Source of the DNA: Prostheceraeus crozeri
Lineage: Eukaryota > Platyhelminthes > Polycladida > Euryleptidae
Direction of reading: 5' to 3'
Length of the DNA stretch: 64,000 nucleotides
NCBI GenBank assembly: GCA_907163375.1
Contig: CAJQUW010005566.1
Coordinates: 1 to 64,000, forward strand
The notes under the pieces were generated by a model, which saw nothing but the letters and a program-made list of their open reading frames with translations, was not told where the DNA came from and searched no databases. The position numbers were made by a program, and so were the translations under genes. This document shows positions 12,069-24,464 of the stretch, in pieces (positions within the stretch are counted from its first letter, which is position 1; each line of letters begins with the position of its first letter).

Positions 12069-13176
12069 ATCATTTCAGTAGGTATTGTAAATCAAATATC
12101 CTTATTGCTCTAACTCTTATCCATTTTCTTAGAGCTGTTTTCCACAGACTAAAGTTAATAAAATAAAAATCTAAAGCTTTATGCTAGGATGAACGAAGGT
12201 TTACGCATCCGGTATGTGAGCTATGATGAGACTTGATGTGAGGAGATTAATGTTATTCAATACAGTGCGCTATCCACGAGTATCAGATGCCTTATTAGAG
12301 TCCTGGAGAGCGATAAATCCCAGTTTTCTATACACGAATCAACCTGAAAACAATCTGAGAATGAATTGTGAGCAAATTGAGCATGTATTATATCATATTC
12401 TAAGAACGCTGGAAATTTCTAAATGACAGAATCATTTTTAAAATATATACAGTATACATGTATTGGCACACAACAGAGCAATTGAATATTATTGAAATTA
12501 TCTTGAATCACCTCTAGTGATTTTTGAAAAGTGAACGACAGATTGAACCTTTTTTCTGTTGTGGAAAAGGATTTTTCGGATCTGTAAAGAGATATAATCA
12601 GATCATCCATCAATTCATACATATATATTTAACTATCGGCAATTTACATATTTACAGGTACGTGTACAGTGCACCTATCTGTAGCTATTGATTGTTAAAA
12701 ATGAAGGATGTTCGAACATGTACTTAAGGAGTAATGCTAACTCAATAGAGCGAAACTAAATCGCTTTAGATCATCATTCTATTATACATGGAGTAAAATC
12801 CACGTCTCGTCACGATCAACTTCACAGTCAGGGCACTTTTTATAATTATACTCATGACTGTTTTTGAATTAAGGGGGAGTTGTTTTGTCTGTCTCAGTAT
12901 AGAGGAGTATAAAAAATAATCTTAAATATTAATTACTGAGTGCTTTTAAGAACATACGTAAAAATAACCTGGCCTAGGATCATATGTAAAAACAGATACA
13001 TGCAGTGCTCCTTTAATAGCAGGTGCGCATAAATAGTCATAAGCAATAGGATTGTTATTTTCCTGCAAATATACGTGAAATTAACCAAACTATAGGTGAA
13101 AAACTATTTCCACTTAACTACACGTGGAAATAGTCACTCCGACGATTCTTAAAACCATATTCGGGTGTATTTATAT
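12069..13176. other. gene-free stretch
   Basis: No gene, RNA or repeat could be supported between the two foldback elements. Short frames at 12223-12426 (plus) and 12419-12622 (minus) lack recognisable domains and are probably chance. Confidence 0.4.
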
Positions 13177-13843
13177 CGAATGCGCGCGGTAGCACGCAAC
13201 ATAATACTCGAGGAAGGATAAAGCGGCTATGATTTTCAGCTACTGACGTCATCGAGCTGACTGGCTCCCAGACTGGAGAGAGAAAGCGCCTGGCTTAGAA
13301 TGATGTTGAGTGAGATATTCATTTGCTTTATCAACCGGGTCACGTGCCATCTGTTTGTACTTTCATTTTATTCCCAGTGCCTGAATCCGTTCTCAATAGT
13401 CATACATCTCACTAAAGACGAGTTTGATGGATTCGTGTGCGGTGCAGGTAAAGTGTCTTTCTTCAGAAAATAATTCCTCGATGTTCCAGGAAACTCAAAT
13501 TTTGAATCTCCCACACAAGAATCTTCGGTGAAGTGTAATGAGCATATTCCTGTCGTTTTGGAGACTAGTTCCTTAAAACATTTTCTCCCGCAAGAACCGT
13601 ATACAAAGAGACATTATAAGCTCTCTTGAAAATCATTCAAAGTGCAGGCCCACTTGACACATGAGGCATCGTTAAAAGAAATGACCTCGCCATAATTTGC
13701 AAAAAAGTCGAACTCAGCATCGCTTCACGACAGGTGCTTTCTCTTCTGTTTGGCAGCTAATCAACTCGATGACGTCAGCAGCTGAAATTAATAGTCGTTT
13801 TTCCTTCCACGAGGAGTTGCGTTGGGTACTACCACGCGCATTG
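13177..13843. repeat. foldback element with TGACGTCAT in both arms
   Basis: The left arm (about 13177-13270) and right arm (about 13745-13843) are diverged inverted copies. Shared blocks include AATGCGCG, CTCG.GGAAGGA, and CTGACGTCATCGAG. The centre, about 470 bases, has no recognisable gene. No target duplication was identified, so the class is unknown. Confidence 0.6.
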
Positions 13844-15134
13844 GATCTAAACACAACTGAAGATTGGTCTCGGATCATATAGTGGTCCTTTAATTTCTCA
13901 TGTAAAATCCAAGATTAGCTGCACATTGGATGTGGATTTCTACTACTTTTTTGGTAACATGTGCCTTAGGCACATGATATATCTACATGTAAACAAGATA
14001 GAGAACATTCCTTCACTAAAATTTTCATAAAAATCATTATTTTGAGACATTTTTAGCTTATAGAAAGAATGTATTAGTTAATTACTACCCACAACTTGAA
14101 CTTGCGACGATGAACTTACGTTAACGTTAACGTAGTAGCACATATAATGCAAAGTTGAGACTCTGTATAATCGTATATGGCAGCTCGTGTGTTCTGACAT
14201 GGGTTCAGAAATGGTAGCTAAAAACATAACCACCAAATCTTGTCACAAAAAAGCAAATTTAGGCAAATAGTCTATCAGTGCACAGTTGACGATTTTATTA
14301 ACTAATGATATACTCTATGATTGGATGATAATTATTTTGTGGTCATTGTATATCTACAAATACGTACAGTACATATATCAATTATATTGTCTTACCATCT
14401 CTGATTCTCTAAATGTCGAGTCGTGTGTAACATGAATTTTTATCTGCTACTCAGCTTAACTTGACAAACGCAGCAAGTCAACATGGATGAAAATATTGAA
14501 ATTGATTTAGAGCTTTAGAATTAAAACAAAAAATTAATTTTGAGGCTCAATCGCTGCATGAATGCGTAAAATCAAATTGCTTGATGAGAAACCAGTTTGG
14601 GTAGGCAAGATTTCATGTTTTACACCATGAGCAATTTTTCATGTAATCAACTTTTATTATTTCGTTATATTACGGCATTTTCATTTTGGCACCTAAATGC
14701 GACCTAAGTGCAAAAATTCTTGCTTAGGTGCAAAAATAGCAATTGGCACCCATACTTGCAGCTAATTCGCACGTACAGGATTACGGTGTACTTGATGGAA
14801 TGTCTACTAACATGGAATGCCCAATAATACCTGTAACTCTTTAATGATTATCACATTTGACTCGCTAGACTGACCTTAACCTACATGTATATCAGTTATT
14901 CAAAATATCTATTGCAAAATACTGTATTGTTTTGATCGCATCTAATTTGAAATAAATATGAGAAAGTCCAAAACATAAGATAACAAGCTCCGGAACGATA
15001 ACGACCGATTTACAATATAAATTCAGAAAATTTCCAAACTTAACTATTAATTTTCAAAAATTGCTAACATATAGCAACATCTAATTTATTATTCTGATGA
15101 TAGAATCATTCCGTAAATCTAGGCTAATCTCTGG
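13844..15134. other. gene-free stretch
   Basis: Nothing coding is supported. A short hairpin of GACCTAAGTGCAAAAATT and its near complement lies around 14700-14745. Confidence 0.4.
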
Positions 15135-15975
15135 TAATTCTTCACAAGAATTCAGTGATTCTCAAAATGATGCACCACTGATGATAACAAACATTTTGAT
15201 TAAATTGTTAAATTTGATATGATGAAATTTTCTATGTAAAAGTATTAAAATAATAAAGTATACTCTTCTGTAAAATAATTTTATGCCTGTACGACGAGAA
15301 GAAGATAGAAACACTGTAATAATCCGTAAATGTACACGACAGCACTTTCAGCGGAGACCAGCTGTGAATGAAATGACAGTGAAAATGAAACTTATGCCTC
15401 GTTCACACGATGACACTAGTGCCGTGACATCGCTTGGCTGACTCAGTTTTTCGTAGATAGCTAATTTTCTGAGGGCGCGGGGAGTTAGTGTCATGGGATC
15501 GATGTCGAAGTATCAAAATATTTTGATATTGGACATTAGTACCGTGAGACTCCATGCGCCGGTCATAGAGTGGGTTTATGATCTGCAGGTGGCTGAGACG
15601 AGAATGACTCGACAGATGATTGAATATCATAGCTTTCTGTTCAGGAACGGCAATATGTGTAATGGCTGGTAAGCAGAACAAAAACAAAGTCAAAACAAGT
15701 TGAATCACTGAATTTTTTTTGCAGTGTAACTCTTCACAAGAATTCAGTGATTCTCAAAATGATGCACCACTGATAACAAACAATTTGATATGATGAAATT
15801 TTCTGTGTAAAAGTATTAAAATAATAAAGTATATTCTTCTGTAAAATAATTTTATGCCTGTACGACGATAAGAAGATAGAAACACTGTAATAATCCGTAA
15901 ATGTACACGACAACACTTTCAGCGGAGACCAGCTGTGAGTGAAATAAAAGTGAAAATGATACTTACATCTCGTGC
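15135..15975. repeat. direct duplication of about 260 bases flanking a spacer
   Basis: The segment 15135-15404 recurs in the same orientation at about 15727-15975 with scattered substitutions and short deletions. Both copies run from TTCACAAGAATTCAGTGATT to a CTCGT end. The spacer (15405-15726) encodes on the minus strand a 101-residue frame (15403-15708) that starts with a signal-peptide-like hydrophobic stretch (IQLVLTLFLFCLPAITHIA) but then shows no known domain. It may be chance. The pair could be a segmental duplication or two solo repeats. Confidence 0.6.
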
Positions 15976-16999
15976 GGCATTGGGAATACGACGTCATTTC
16001 ATTGTAGATCCTGGAACAATCTTCACTGATAGAAACTGGTGATTGAGTTGCAATGTACAAAGTATTTATAACTTTGTAAGTAATTGAAATAGTTTGTGCA
16101 TTTTTTGATGTAAAACCTAATTTCAACTGTTGTTTTCTTCAAATTCAAAACGGATGACGTCATTCCTCCCCAACTGAACTGGGAAATATTTCCCTCAAAG
16201 TTCAAGGGTCAGGGAAGAAGAAGTTCGGCAGGCCACATGTGTTTCTCAATGCGAGCGTCGAGTGATGTTATTTCCCAGTCTGAATATATGCCATGATGTT
16301 TCCGCACAGCATGTTGTCCACATGATTCATTCATGATTCTTATCCAAGGATTTATGGAGTTCAATCACTGCTTATAATCGCTGTTACTCTCGCCGAACTT
16401 AGTATTTCACCTGTGCGGTGCCATTAGATGATGTAATGTTCTTTTCTTTCCTCGAGTTCTTATCTCATTCTCATCCGTTTCTTACTCCTGTCGGTTTCCA
16501 ACTTGTTTAATTTATAGAATGAAATAATCTAACGTAGCAAGTACTAACACTAGACAGTGTCCAACAGCTTCTGATGCTGTCTGTTATTATTACTGTCTAT
16601 TATTGCCGTATTTTCCACACAGAAGCCCACAGACTTTCACTTGTATGCAATTGAAATACAATTTGCCCAATTAGGCTAACTCCAATTATCTACATACATA
16701 TAAAATTGAGTATCGTAGGTTAAAATTCTATTTGAGGAAAATTAAGCTAGTATCATACAACAAAACGTGAACCAGTCATGAAATCTATTGAAATTTAATG
16801 CAAAATCTAAATTATAGAACAATTAATGAACAAGTCATTCGATACACTAGATCATTGAGATGTCTCAGAACATGATAATCAACATAAAATTTAGTGACAA
16901 ACATATAGCAAGACACTGATCATTTTTCAGATCAGTACGGTTTGAAATTAATAAAATCACTCTTGCTGCATTCTAGCTTTTATTGGAAAAATTGTCAGT
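15976..16999. other. gene-free stretch
   Basis: No recognisable gene. The short minus-strand frames here have no domain. Confidence 0.35.
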
Positions 17000-17135
17000 T
17001 TTTGGACTTTTAGAAAACCAATTGACTTCCTAAAAACCAATTTGGTTTTGTAGAAAACCAATTGACTTCCCCAAAAACATATTTGGCTTTCCAGAAATCC
17101 ACCTGATTTTCTGGGAAACCAATTAAAAACCAATT
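17000..17135. repeat. degenerate minisatellite
   Basis: Several imperfect units built around 'AGAAAACCAATTGACTTCC' (17012 and 17052) and related 'CCAATTTGGTTTT' and 'GGAAACCAATTAAAAACC' blocks follow each other. Just downstream (17155-17240) is a 'TCGCACGATT'-rich segment, a motif also seen at about 52490-52540, so both may belong to a dispersed family. Confidence 0.45.
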
Positions 17136-17369
17136 TTTTAGAGTGTACCTTACACAAAAATCGCACGATTCCTGGTCTTTCAAGAATCTCGCGATTGATT
17201 CCGTCGCACGATTAATCGTGCAGAATCGATTAACTGCTCCCGCCACTGTGATCCTGAAATATACGGCAGCCCACCAAGTTTGTGCGACCACATTTCTAGT
17301 TCTACGAAGCTGTTCCCACTGTGAAAACATAATTGACAAAAGCGACAATATCTACACACTTGCACGAAT

Positions 17370-18555
17370 AAGCTTTTCACCTTAAATGCAGACCTTCAGC
17401 AAGCCATTGCAGGGAGCGAGTAAGCTCATTAATTTGGAAAAGATTACTTGTCGGTGTATCAGAAGGCCTACCACCCTTCTTATCATTACGTAAAGGAAGA
17501 AAAAAGAAGCAATGGCTGCTGTGAATAACTGACTTGTTTCTCTGTATTTCGCCAACCTTCCTTCTCAAGAGAGAGACGGTACCAAAATGAATTTCACATC
17601 ATAAACCTTTAAAACTCCGAGAATTGTATGATACAATTTTAGGTCTTTACATGAAGCGGACAATGACAACGAAAGCACATCTCACTATTCTTGGCATTTT
17701 CTCTTTCACATTAGAGAAAAATACACTCTCTGTGATTTTTCTGTGTTTATATATCCGAAGGATGAAAAACATATCTCAAGCATGAAGAACCAATTTTTTG
17801 ATTGCCGAATAATTTTTATTATCAAGTTAATTGGAAAATTGCGCATGCGATGTTTGTTTGAACAATTGAACAATTGAAGCAAACAAAGTACATTAAGCAA
17901 ATATAGATTCTTCTTATCTCCTCTTCATTAGATCATTGATCAAATTACACAATTGCTTATCAAATTTCTATCAGACAGTAGAACACAAATATATAAGGAA
18001 TTATTGATGAATTTGCAAGAATTGAAGAGAAATAGTGGAATTCCATCAAAACTCTATTGGACTTCGATGGCACTAAAATTGTTGTGGGAATATGAAACCA
18101 AGTGATTTCTCATTGAAATTGGGGATTTTTCATAAAAATCAAATGTTGGGTAAGATGAAGTTTGAAAGTCAGATCAAAGTGTTGAAATGTCAGGAAAACA
18201 TCAATGTAAACAAGAGCTCTATCTTCCATAACCAAGAAGATTATGTAACAATGCGCGTGTAAAGCCATGCTTTTTTCCGGCACGATCATGAACGGTGTAT
18301 AACACTAACATTTTTGGTTTTTCTGTGACTTTTCAAGAAACCACTTAGCTTTGTTATATTACTTTCAGATTTTATTTTGCAAATTTGGATCTCCACTAAA
18401 TTGTAGCTCTATGAATCTTGGTTGATGGCATAGACATCATGGCAGTGTGGATTAAAGATCATCATCTACTTATTATGACAAAATAACATTAAAAAATAAT
18501 ACATAGGCTTTACTATCAGTGACAAGGTCTATCTCCTAGCTTTCCGTCTACCCAT
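17370..18555. other. gene-free stretch
   Basis: No supported gene, repeat or RNA was seen here. Confidence 0.35.
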
Positions 18556-19139
18556 GCCGCATTAGAAGATACAAAGGGAATTCATTATTATGAACTATTT
18601 TGATATTTAGATATATGACGTAGATTTGGACATGGAAAAATATTCATAGGAAGTTGAAAGATATCTCGGTAATCACAGTGTCTTAGATGTGATGATGTTA
18701 AATGTTAGCATCGCAATTCAAAGGCAACAGAATATGCTTTAGTAACGATGTCGCTGTTAGCGTGTCTTGAATGCCGACAATTATATATTGAAAGCACAAT
18801 TCGACCGCTGCTTTTCAGAATTTAAGAACATTTCACAAGAGAAACATCCTTGATATTCAGGTATACGAAGAACTGCAACACGAACAACACGAAAATATTA
18901 TCACATGAACGAGATAACTCACGCGAAGAGACACAGCAATTACGACCTTTTTCATCCCATAAAGTACCCTCTTTGTCTTATTTGCAATGCTATGAGTGAT
19001 TATGATGCTTAAGACACTGTGATTACCGAGAGATCTTCCAACGTCCTATCAATACTGTTCTGCGTCCAAATCAATGCCATATGTCTAAATATCAAAGCAA
19101 TTAGCAAAGCTCAACTCCCTTTGTATCCACTTATGCGGC
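18556..19139. repeat. foldback element, about 585 bases
   Basis: Arms of about 130 bases (18556-18690 and 19008-19139) are inverted copies. The best shared block is 'CTCGGTAATCACAGTGTCTT'; others are GATATTTAGA.ATATG and GATACAAAGGGA. The centre has no coding features. The arms have diverged noticeably, so it is an old MITE-like insertion. Confidence 0.6.
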
Positions 19140-19220
19140 CTGAGCAGATGCAAATTTAGGAGACAAACCCTCAAACAAGACTTTTTGTCAAATGCTACCA
19201 AATATTACCTAATACTTTTC

Positions 19221-19356
19221 AGGACCATTAATACACATCCCTTGATGTAGGGAAACGTTAGTAGATGGTTGTAGATTGCTAATAGCATTAATAGGACCAT
19301 TAATACACATCCCTAGATGTAGGTAAACGTTAGTGGATGGTTGTAGACTGCTAATA
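19221..19356. repeat. 72-bp tandem duplication
   Basis: Two adjacent units begin 'AGGACCATTAATACACATCC' at 19221 and 19293, with a few substitutions between them. No function is suggested by the sequence. Confidence 0.7.
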
Positions 19357-19536
19357 AGATACGTTGGTAACTGCGCATATTAAGTTGTTTGTAAAATGTT
19401 GATGATGTTCCACTTGAGAGCAAACGTTATGAAGAAACAATGTGCCTTTGACTTGTTCATTTGCATCCATAAAATACTTGACGTACTACTTGTGAAGAGT
19501 TTATAAGTGGTAAAGTAATTATGCCAACCACAAGAG

Positions 19537-20307
19537 AAGGGGTGTCCACGATTAAGGTTTGAAAAATTACTCGATTAATCGATTAATCGGTCAATCAATT
19601 TTAGGCCAGCTCATAGACTCTCAAATATTCTTTTCTAATGATATTATTCTAATGATTTCTAATGACTAGCTTATAGACCCTAGGCCCCTAAATAGGCTTA
19701 AGCTTAGCCCATAGGCTTACATGAGCTTTACTTTAAATCATTATTTTCTTTTATGTAAACCTGTATCACCCCTGAATTTTATTAGACCTTTTACAGTGTA
19801 ATGATTAATATTTTCTGAATGTTATTATCAATCGACATAATCAACATCCTTATCATAATTCATTAATGAAAGCTCCTTTATTATTCTTAAACAGGCCTCC
19901 CGCCTAGGACTTATTCTAAGAAAGGATGACTCAATAGCTAAGTAAGACTATGGGCTTTAGAAATCTCCAAACTTTGTGAAATCCCGGGAAAGTATTTAAT
20001 GATAACAATAAAATATTTCAACCATACATGTACATGCATGAATTTCAAGTATGGCATGAACTTAACAGATAGCGTAACAATGACAGTTTTAGTTACAGCT
20101 TTTGTTCAAGAAAATTATTTTTGCTTAACTGCTTTCAAGAATGAAAAGGCCTGGTCGTCAATATCAATTCATTCAAAGATTTATTTAATTGGTCAATTTG
20201 CATAAGAACATAGAGTCTTTATAGCTTTATAGACTTATTAAACTAATTGATTAATCGTAATATTTTTATCTCCTGACAGTGTAGTCGATTAATCGCGGAC
20301 AGCCCCG
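19537..20307. mobile_element. non-autonomous hAT-type element with 8-bp target duplication
   Basis: The ends AAGGGGTGTCCACGATTAA and, as complement at the right, CGGGGCTGTCCGCGATTAA form the inverted repeat, each next to CGATTAATCG palindromes. Both flanks carry the same 8 bases CACAAGAG (19529-19536 and 20308-20315). No transposase is inside. The target length and GGGTGTCC-type terminus place it with hAT elements. Confidence 0.8.
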
Positions 20308-20315
20308 CACAAGAG

Positions 20316-21814
20316 GAAACTGTTTTTGAGATATTAATCAATTTAATCGATTGAAATCTCTAACTTTTGCCCTATAAGTAAACAAAATATTGAACTTATC
20401 ATATCAGTCTGTAGCGACTCCTTCAAACCGATGTAAATAACATTCCATATTACAGCAAGCATGAACATGCAAGATTGTATGTTAAAACTACAAATACCTG
20501 GAATTACAATGTTCAAGAAGACAATAAATAAAAGAAATGGATAAGAAATGAGCGTCAATGTGGGATGAAAACTTAGATCTTGAATATAATTGAGTGTCCC
20601 CAAACATGGAATCCAAGAAACGAAAGAATGAGAGGCAAAATTTAAAAGACCAAATCTGACTTTATGAAAACCACTTCTCGTTCGGTGTTCAGAAAACCAA
20701 ATTTTCCTGTTTGTTTTTTTTTGAAGAACCATGTCCCATAGAGCATGAATATATAGGTAGAGTGTCGACTCAAAAAAGTATCTGTATACAGTGAACATTT
20801 TTATATCAAAAGATTCAGTTTTTTGCGAAGATTACGTTCCCGAGGTTTTGAAAAAAGTCAAAATTTGCAAATTTATATACTACTGAGATGACTCTCCTAT
20901 GTAAGTAGTATGAAACAAGTTGGATATCAAAAGGAATGAATATTTGATAATAAGCATCATAGCTAAGGGAAATCAAGCTGATTATCAAGAGAATTTCATG
21001 AATTGTATTGTAATGAAAGTCTTCACGAAAAAAACGAGACCTTATTCTGCTTTCTTGGCTGAAATTTCAAGCTTTATTTCAATTTTCACCGGCATGATTT
21101 TATGATTCACTAAATTCATGTTTCATTACTTGAATCTAAATAGTGATGTGGACCCATCCACATCTTTCAAAGTTAAATGAAGTCATTGTCTTTGATTATG
21201 TGATTTTGCTGTGCCAGTGGCAGGTTGCCTGTGATATGATTACGCTTAATAAAATACTCTTGAGGTTGAGCATGAAAGTAGTAGGAACCCATCGAATTGC
21301 TCATTCAACAAACATTAAATCTCCAAGGCTGTCATGACACTGAAAATTTGTGAAATACCATCATTCCTTCTGCATTACAGTCATGATTACTCAATTCCAT
21401 GGCAATTTCTGCAAAACTGCAAAAATTTGCATATCTCACATTTGGTGACAATACCACCTGTATCTCCTTGAATTCATTTGATAAAATCGAAAATGTATAC
21501 ACATTTAATAAATGCGGAGTTACCACTCTACCTAATATACCTACTCTATGCCATGTCCTGTTCTCCGAGGAGGAACAGTTGAAAAGTCAACAATTTCAAG
21601 AGTATCGTGTCAACAAGCATTTTGAGGACTGGGTTCGATTCCCAGCTAGCAAATCATGTTTCACGGTGGCATAGAAATATCGATTCAACCTTGTGAATTA
21701 GACATAAAATTTCTTCTGTATTCAGTCAAGCACAAGTCTACGTTCAGAGCTCGGACTCACATAAATGATAGATTCCGGTAGAACTGCAAATAGAAAGGAA
21801 CGGGCTCTTCCTCC
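20316..21814. other. gene-free stretch downstream of the LRR/Ig gene
   Basis: No convincing gene. A 151-codon minus-strand frame (20343-20798) is rich in hydrophobic residues but has no clear signal peptide or domain, and is treated as chance. The 3' untranslated region of the minus-strand gene ending at 21815 should lie here, but no clear poly(A) signal was identified. Confidence 0.35.
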
Positions 21815-23635
21815 TCAACGTTTAAACATCCAGACTCCAATACCAAATGACACAATAATAATCACTGCTGCAGCTACTCCTATGACGATTGACATGATAT
21901 GTGTTGCAGAGCTTTCAATTCGGAGGAATATGCTGGCGGTAGCTTTTCCACCATCATTGACAGCACTGCAGTTCCACTCTCCAGCATCAGCGTCCTTTAC
22001 ATTTAAGATGGTCAGTTGATATCGAAATCTGGTTCCCGCTGTTTGAGAGATAAGGAACGACGTGGAGTCACTTTTGATTCTCACTTCATCTTTCCACCAA
22101 GACAGTGCACCAATGGGATCGGAGAAGACATGACAGACAAGAGTGACATTGTCTCCAGCCTTTGCAGTGATGTTTGAGTTGCTGACTGTGATCTTCGGTG
22201 AAGTGATGTTTGAGTTGCTGACTGTGATTTTCGGTGCAGTGATGTTTGAGTTGCTGGCTGTGATTTCCGGTGCAGTGATGTTTGAGTTGCTGACTGTGAT
22301 CTTCGGTGCAGTGATGTTTGAGTTGCTGACTGTGATCTTCGGTGCAGTGATGTTTGAGTTGCTGACTGTGATCTTCGGTGCAGTGATGTTTGAGTTGCTG
22401 GCTGTGATCTTCGGTGAAGTGATGTTTGAGTTGCTGGCTGTGATTTCCGGTGCAGTGATGTTTGAGTTGCTGACTGTGATTTTCGGTGCAGTGATGTTTG
22501 AGTTGCTGACTGTAATTTTCGGTGCAGTGATGTTTGAATTGCTGACTGTAATTTTCGGTGCAGTGATGTTTGAGTTGCTGGCTGTGATTTCCGGTGCAGT
22601 GATGTTTGAGTTGCTGACTGTGATCTTCGGTGCAGTGATGTTTGAGTTGCTGGCTGTGATTTCCGGTGCAGTGATGTTTGAGTTGCTGACTGTGATCTTC
22701 GGTGCAGTGATGTTTGAGTTGCTGACTGTGATCTTCGGTGCAGTGATGTTTGAGTTGCTGGCTGTGATTTCCGGTGCAGTGATGTTTGAGTTGCTGGCTG
22801 TAATTTTCGGTGCAGTGATGTTTGAGTTGTTGACTGTGATTTTCGGTGCAATGAAAGGAGTGCATTGAAAGTCTTCAGACTTGAGATCATGAAGTACCTT
22901 GCCTCTAAGTCGAGTTGGAGAAGCACATTCTCCACTGTCCTCTATCCATTCTCCACTATTAATTATCCAACTATTCAGCCATTTAAGTTGACAATCACAG
23001 TGCCACGGATTCCCACCGATGTACAACTTTTCTAACATCATCTCGTTCAGATCCTCTTTCATCTCCACTGGAAGTGTCGTGAAGCCGTTGTTTCGAAGAT
23101 CAATGAATTCTAAATCCCATATAAGACCAGAAAATGAATGTTTGTGCAATTTCAAACCTCCATCTGTGCTGCTGAGGTCAATTGTCTTAAGTTCCTTCAA
23201 ATTCTTGAACCAATGATTCGGAATGGTTCCAAGAGGATTTCTTCCTAGGCTTAGCACTTCCAGATCTGAGATTGGTATGAAAACATATTCATCCAATCCT
23301 TTGCCAATCGTCAGGCGGTTTGCAGTGAGATATAGATACCTCAAACGTCTCAGTGATATGAATGCTGCTGTGCTGATTCTCCGAATTTCATTGAAGCTGA
23401 GATCAAGTTTTTTCAAGTCCTCATAAGATGTGAATGAGTTGCTTGTTAATATCGATATCTTGTTCAGAGCAATATTAAGTTCTGTCACTTCTCCCCATCG
23501 ATTTCTGGGCACAGCTGTCAAACGCAACCTCGTGCAATTAATCCGGTTCTTTGAAGTAACTCTACAGCCGTCCTCTGCACTTGTTCCCGCACACACAACA
23601 GCAATGAGAAAGAGGATTTCCATGAAGTGAAACAT
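21815..23635 (-). CDS. LRR and Ig domain membrane protein with glycosylated repeat stalk
   Basis: A 606-residue single-exon protein, probably a cell-surface recognition or adhesion receptor. Seen in order: a signal peptide (residues 1-20, ending CAGTSA); an LRR N-terminal cap with paired Cys (CRVTSKNRINC); about five to six leucine-rich repeats (about 50-200); an LRR C-terminal cap (NPWHCDCQLKWLNSWI, about 205-262); 19 copies of a 12-residue repeat such as APKITVSNSNIT (263-490), each holding an N-I-T glycosylation site; one Ig domain (491-573) with its two Cys (VTLVCHV and EWNCSA) and core Trp; a transmembrane helix (about 580-602); and a tail of only a few residues. The LRR-Ig order resembles the LRR/Ig (LIG) receptor group, but the repeat stalk is not a family feature. 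The very short tail suggests it signals through a partner or only binds. The second Met (residue 5) could also serve as start. It appears intact. Confidence 0.9.
   Translation of the reverse strand: MFHFMEILFLIAVVCAGTSAEDGCRVTSKNRINCTRLRLTAVPRNRWGEVTELNIALNKISILTSNSFTSYEDLKKLDLSFNEIRRISTAAFISLRRLRYLYLTANRLTIGKGLDEYVFIPISDLEVLSLGRNPLGTIPNHWFKNLKELKTIDLSSTDGGLKLHKHSFSGLIWDLEFIDLRNNGFTTLPVEMKEDLNEMMLEKLYIGGNPWHCDCQLKWLNSWIINSGEWIEDSGECASPTRLRGKVLHDLKSEDFQCTPFIAPKITVNNSNITAPKITASNSNITAPEITASNSNITAPKITVSNSNITAPKITVSNSNITAPEITASNSNITAPKITVSNSNITAPEITASNSNITAPKITVSNSNITAPKITVSNSNITAPKITVSNSNITAPEITASNSNITSPKITASNSNITAPKITVSNSNITAPKITVSNSNITAPKITVSNSNITAPEITASNSNITAPKITVSNSNITSPKITVSNSNITAKAGDNVTLVCHVFSDPIGALSWWKDEVRIKSDSTSFLISQTAGTRFRYQLTILNVKDADAGEWNCSAVNDGGKATASIFLRIESSATHIMSIVIGVAAAVIIIVSFGIGVWMFKR
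22166..22849 (-). repeat. 36-bp coding minisatellite, 19 units
   Basis: Nineteen 36-base units in frame encode the 12-residue stalk repeats. Three main kinds are seen, with KITV, KITA or EITA in the middle, and the EITA kind recurs at irregular intervals among KITV units, which points to unequal exchange of blocks. Because 36 is a multiple of three and the unit lacks stops, long open frames also appear in two other minus frames and one plus frame; these are shadows. Confidence 0.95.
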
Positions 23636-23999
23636 TTCCTCAAGAATTTCACAGAAACGTCGCCGAATGTGATGAAATTATCTGAAAATAATAGAAAAGA
23701 CAAAAGTTAAAGAACTGAACGTCATTTCTATGTCGTTCCATAAACATTGAGATTTCATTTTATTCATCATCGTCCAATAACTGCTGCAGTAAAACATGTC
23801 TTCCTCTATCTTTCTACCAACAAAGATGGAAAGTAGACATTGAAAATGAGAATGACTGCAATGACCGAAAAGACTGCACTATTCTGTTTGATAGAAATAA
23901 GTGTTATTTGCCATGCAAATTATCTGATAGTGCAATGATAAAACCAATAACTTAATCCTCTGTAAGAATAAAGTGGGTAGTTAGGAGACTCCCATTTGA

Positions 24000-24200
24000 A
24001 AATCAGTGGATCATGATATGACCGATTTGAAAAACAGTTGGATGAAGGATCGGCCCTTTAGAAAAACAGAGGATCGTATGTTGGCCCTATTTGAAGCACA
24101 AAGGATCGTAATTTGGCCCTTTTGAATCGAAGAGTTTCGTGCTTTGACCCTTTTGAAGCGCAGAAGATCGTATAGTGCCCCAATCGAAAAATCTGCTTTT
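24000..24200. repeat. degenerate minisatellite, about 35-bp unit
   Basis: About five imperfect units of the type 'GGATCGTATGTTGGCCCTTT' followed by 'TGAAGCACAGA' lie in tandem, with considerable divergence. No coding role is apparent. Confidence 0.5.
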
Positions 24201-24464
24201 TGGAAGAAGTGAAGGATGTGAAGCTATGCACAAGTCTGTGCTGACGACAGAGTAACATAACTATCTCTTCGGTATAAATATCTCATTCTATGAAGTTTTA
24301 GCAGTAAATAATTGAACATCGGAGTGACTTTTACAGTGTCAAGTCACATTAAATGAGTAAGCCAAGAACATCATTGTATGAGGTAGGTACGGAAATGTGT
24401 ATTGTAAGTCAAAACTTGTATTGAAATGATGGAATTGAACTTGTGAATCTAAACATATATCGAG

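Noticed and set aside
20343-20798. 151-codon minus-strand frame
   Set aside because: Composition is hydrophobic from AT-rich DNA, with no signal peptide, domain or control sites.
22166-22849. Regular 36-base repeats that could be taken for a CRISPR array
   Set aside because: Units are adjacent with no unique spacers, and they translate in frame as part of an LRR/Ig protein.
22081-22935. Three other long open frames over the LRR/Ig gene repeats
   Set aside because: They arise because a 36-base unit without stops stays open in several frames; they lack domains and show only repeat translations.
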